Source: Starkeya sp. ORNL1 (GTDB lineage Bacteria; Pseudomonadota; Alphaproteobacteria; Rhizobiales; Xanthobacteraceae). Taken from it: DNA of 64,000 bases. The position numbers were made by a program, and so were the translations under genes. This document shows positions 63,870-64,000 of this stretch, piece by piece. The stretch is from NCBI RefSeq assembly GCF_012971745.1, contig NZ_CP048834.1, positions 1,922,001 to 1,986,000 on the forward strand. The letters run 5' to 3'. The first letter of the stretch is position 1. Each line of letters starts with the position of its first letter. The notes beneath the pieces were generated by a model. It saw only the letters and a program-made list of their open reading frames with translations. It did not search any database and was not told where the DNA came from.

Positions 63870-64000
63870 ATGAGCTTCGTCCCGGAAAAGCCCGCCTTCC
63901 GGCTGCCGCTGTCGGGCTATGCGATCTGCATGGCCGGCATCTGCTGGCGCGAGGCGCTGCGCTTCCTCAACCAGCGCGGCCGATTCCTCTCGGCCCTGGT
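63870..64000 (+). CDS. permease of the PQQ-dehydrogenase-associated ABC system (LutF-like), 5' part only
   Basis: The first 43 codons are present before the window ends (SFVPEKPAFRLPLSGYAICM, GICWREALRFLNQRGRFLSA). The start has GGGAG nine bases upstream. The R-E-x-L-R-F-x-N-Q-R-x-R-F-x-S-x-L segment is what one expects at the N-terminus of an ABC-2-type permease, just before the first helix. Identity is supported by its place after the matching ATPase. Confidence 0.8.
   Translation, partial: MSFVPEKPAFRLPLSGYAICMAGICWREALRFLNQRGRFLSAL

Overview
The window looks like chromosomal DNA from a GC-rich alphaproteobacterium of the order Hyphomicrobiales (Rhizobiales). It is probably a facultative methylotroph of the Xanthobacteraceae type (Ancylobacter, Starkeya or Xanthobacter relatives); this placement is inferred from gene content and not from a marker search. 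Supporting signs are a complete pqqABCDE set, formaldehyde-activating enzyme (fae), a PQQ-associated SoxYZ-like carrier, a PQQ-dehydrogenase-associated ABC system resembling the lut/ped lanthanide transporters, carnitine and aminoethylphosphonate catabolism genes, a DUF1254/DUF1214 pair and many short palindromic repeats between genes.

Layout. 0-4 kb: carnitine degradation (CdhR-like regulator, beta-keto acid cleavage enzyme, fused carnitine dehydrogenase/thioesterase). 3.9-4.9 kb: Xre/RES toxin-antitoxin pair behind a perfect palindrome. 5.2-11.5 kb: LysR regulator and a tightly overlapping phosphonate-type ABC transporter plus PLP enzyme operon. 11.5-16.3 kb: cysteine dioxygenase with a divergent Lrp regulator, then small exported or membrane proteins. 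16.3-21.9 kb: two DUF1254/DUF1214 proteins, an outer-membrane barrel and an AraC regulator sharing a candidate operator. 22-28.4 kb: nitroreductase, acetyltransferase, an FtsK that lacks membrane helices, MgtC and an aldehyde dehydrogenase. 28.5-29.7 kb: an intact IS110-family element. 29.9-43.6 kb: repair glycosylase, helicase, Rrf2-methylglyoxal synthase, ABC-F protein, Phd/VapC, FAD dehydrogenase, exbB-exbD-tonB, glutaryl-CoA dehydrogenase and an rRNA/tRNA methylase. 43.6-64 kb: a C1/PQQ region containing the SoxYZ-like carrier, ParDE, pqqABCDE plus two unknown exported proteins, a two-component system, a degenerate cupredoxin, an outer-membrane barrel, fae, a guanidine exporter behind a guanidine-II riboswitch, an NMT1/SsuA-type ABC operon and the start of the lut-like ABC operon, whose permease runs off the right edge.

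The strongest discovery is in the IS110 element. The 209-bp leader between its left end and the transposase folds by eye into a 5' hairpin followed by two guide-bearing internal loops, the architecture of an IS110 bridge RNA. The first loop carries two 8-nt guides matching the two sides of the actual insertion site. The second carries guides matching the element's own two ends. The insertion site is the conserved end of a dispersed palindromic repeat (family B) present in six other copies here, so the RNA appears programmed against the host's own repeats.

Three dispersed palindrome families are catalogued: A (22 copies, about 100 bp, two hairpins with variable but self-complementary tips), B (7 copies) and C (4 copies). 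One C copy lies in frame inside ftsK, another is nested in an A copy, and one A copy sits inside the pqq operon at the pqqD start. No rRNA, tRNA or CRISPR array was seen.
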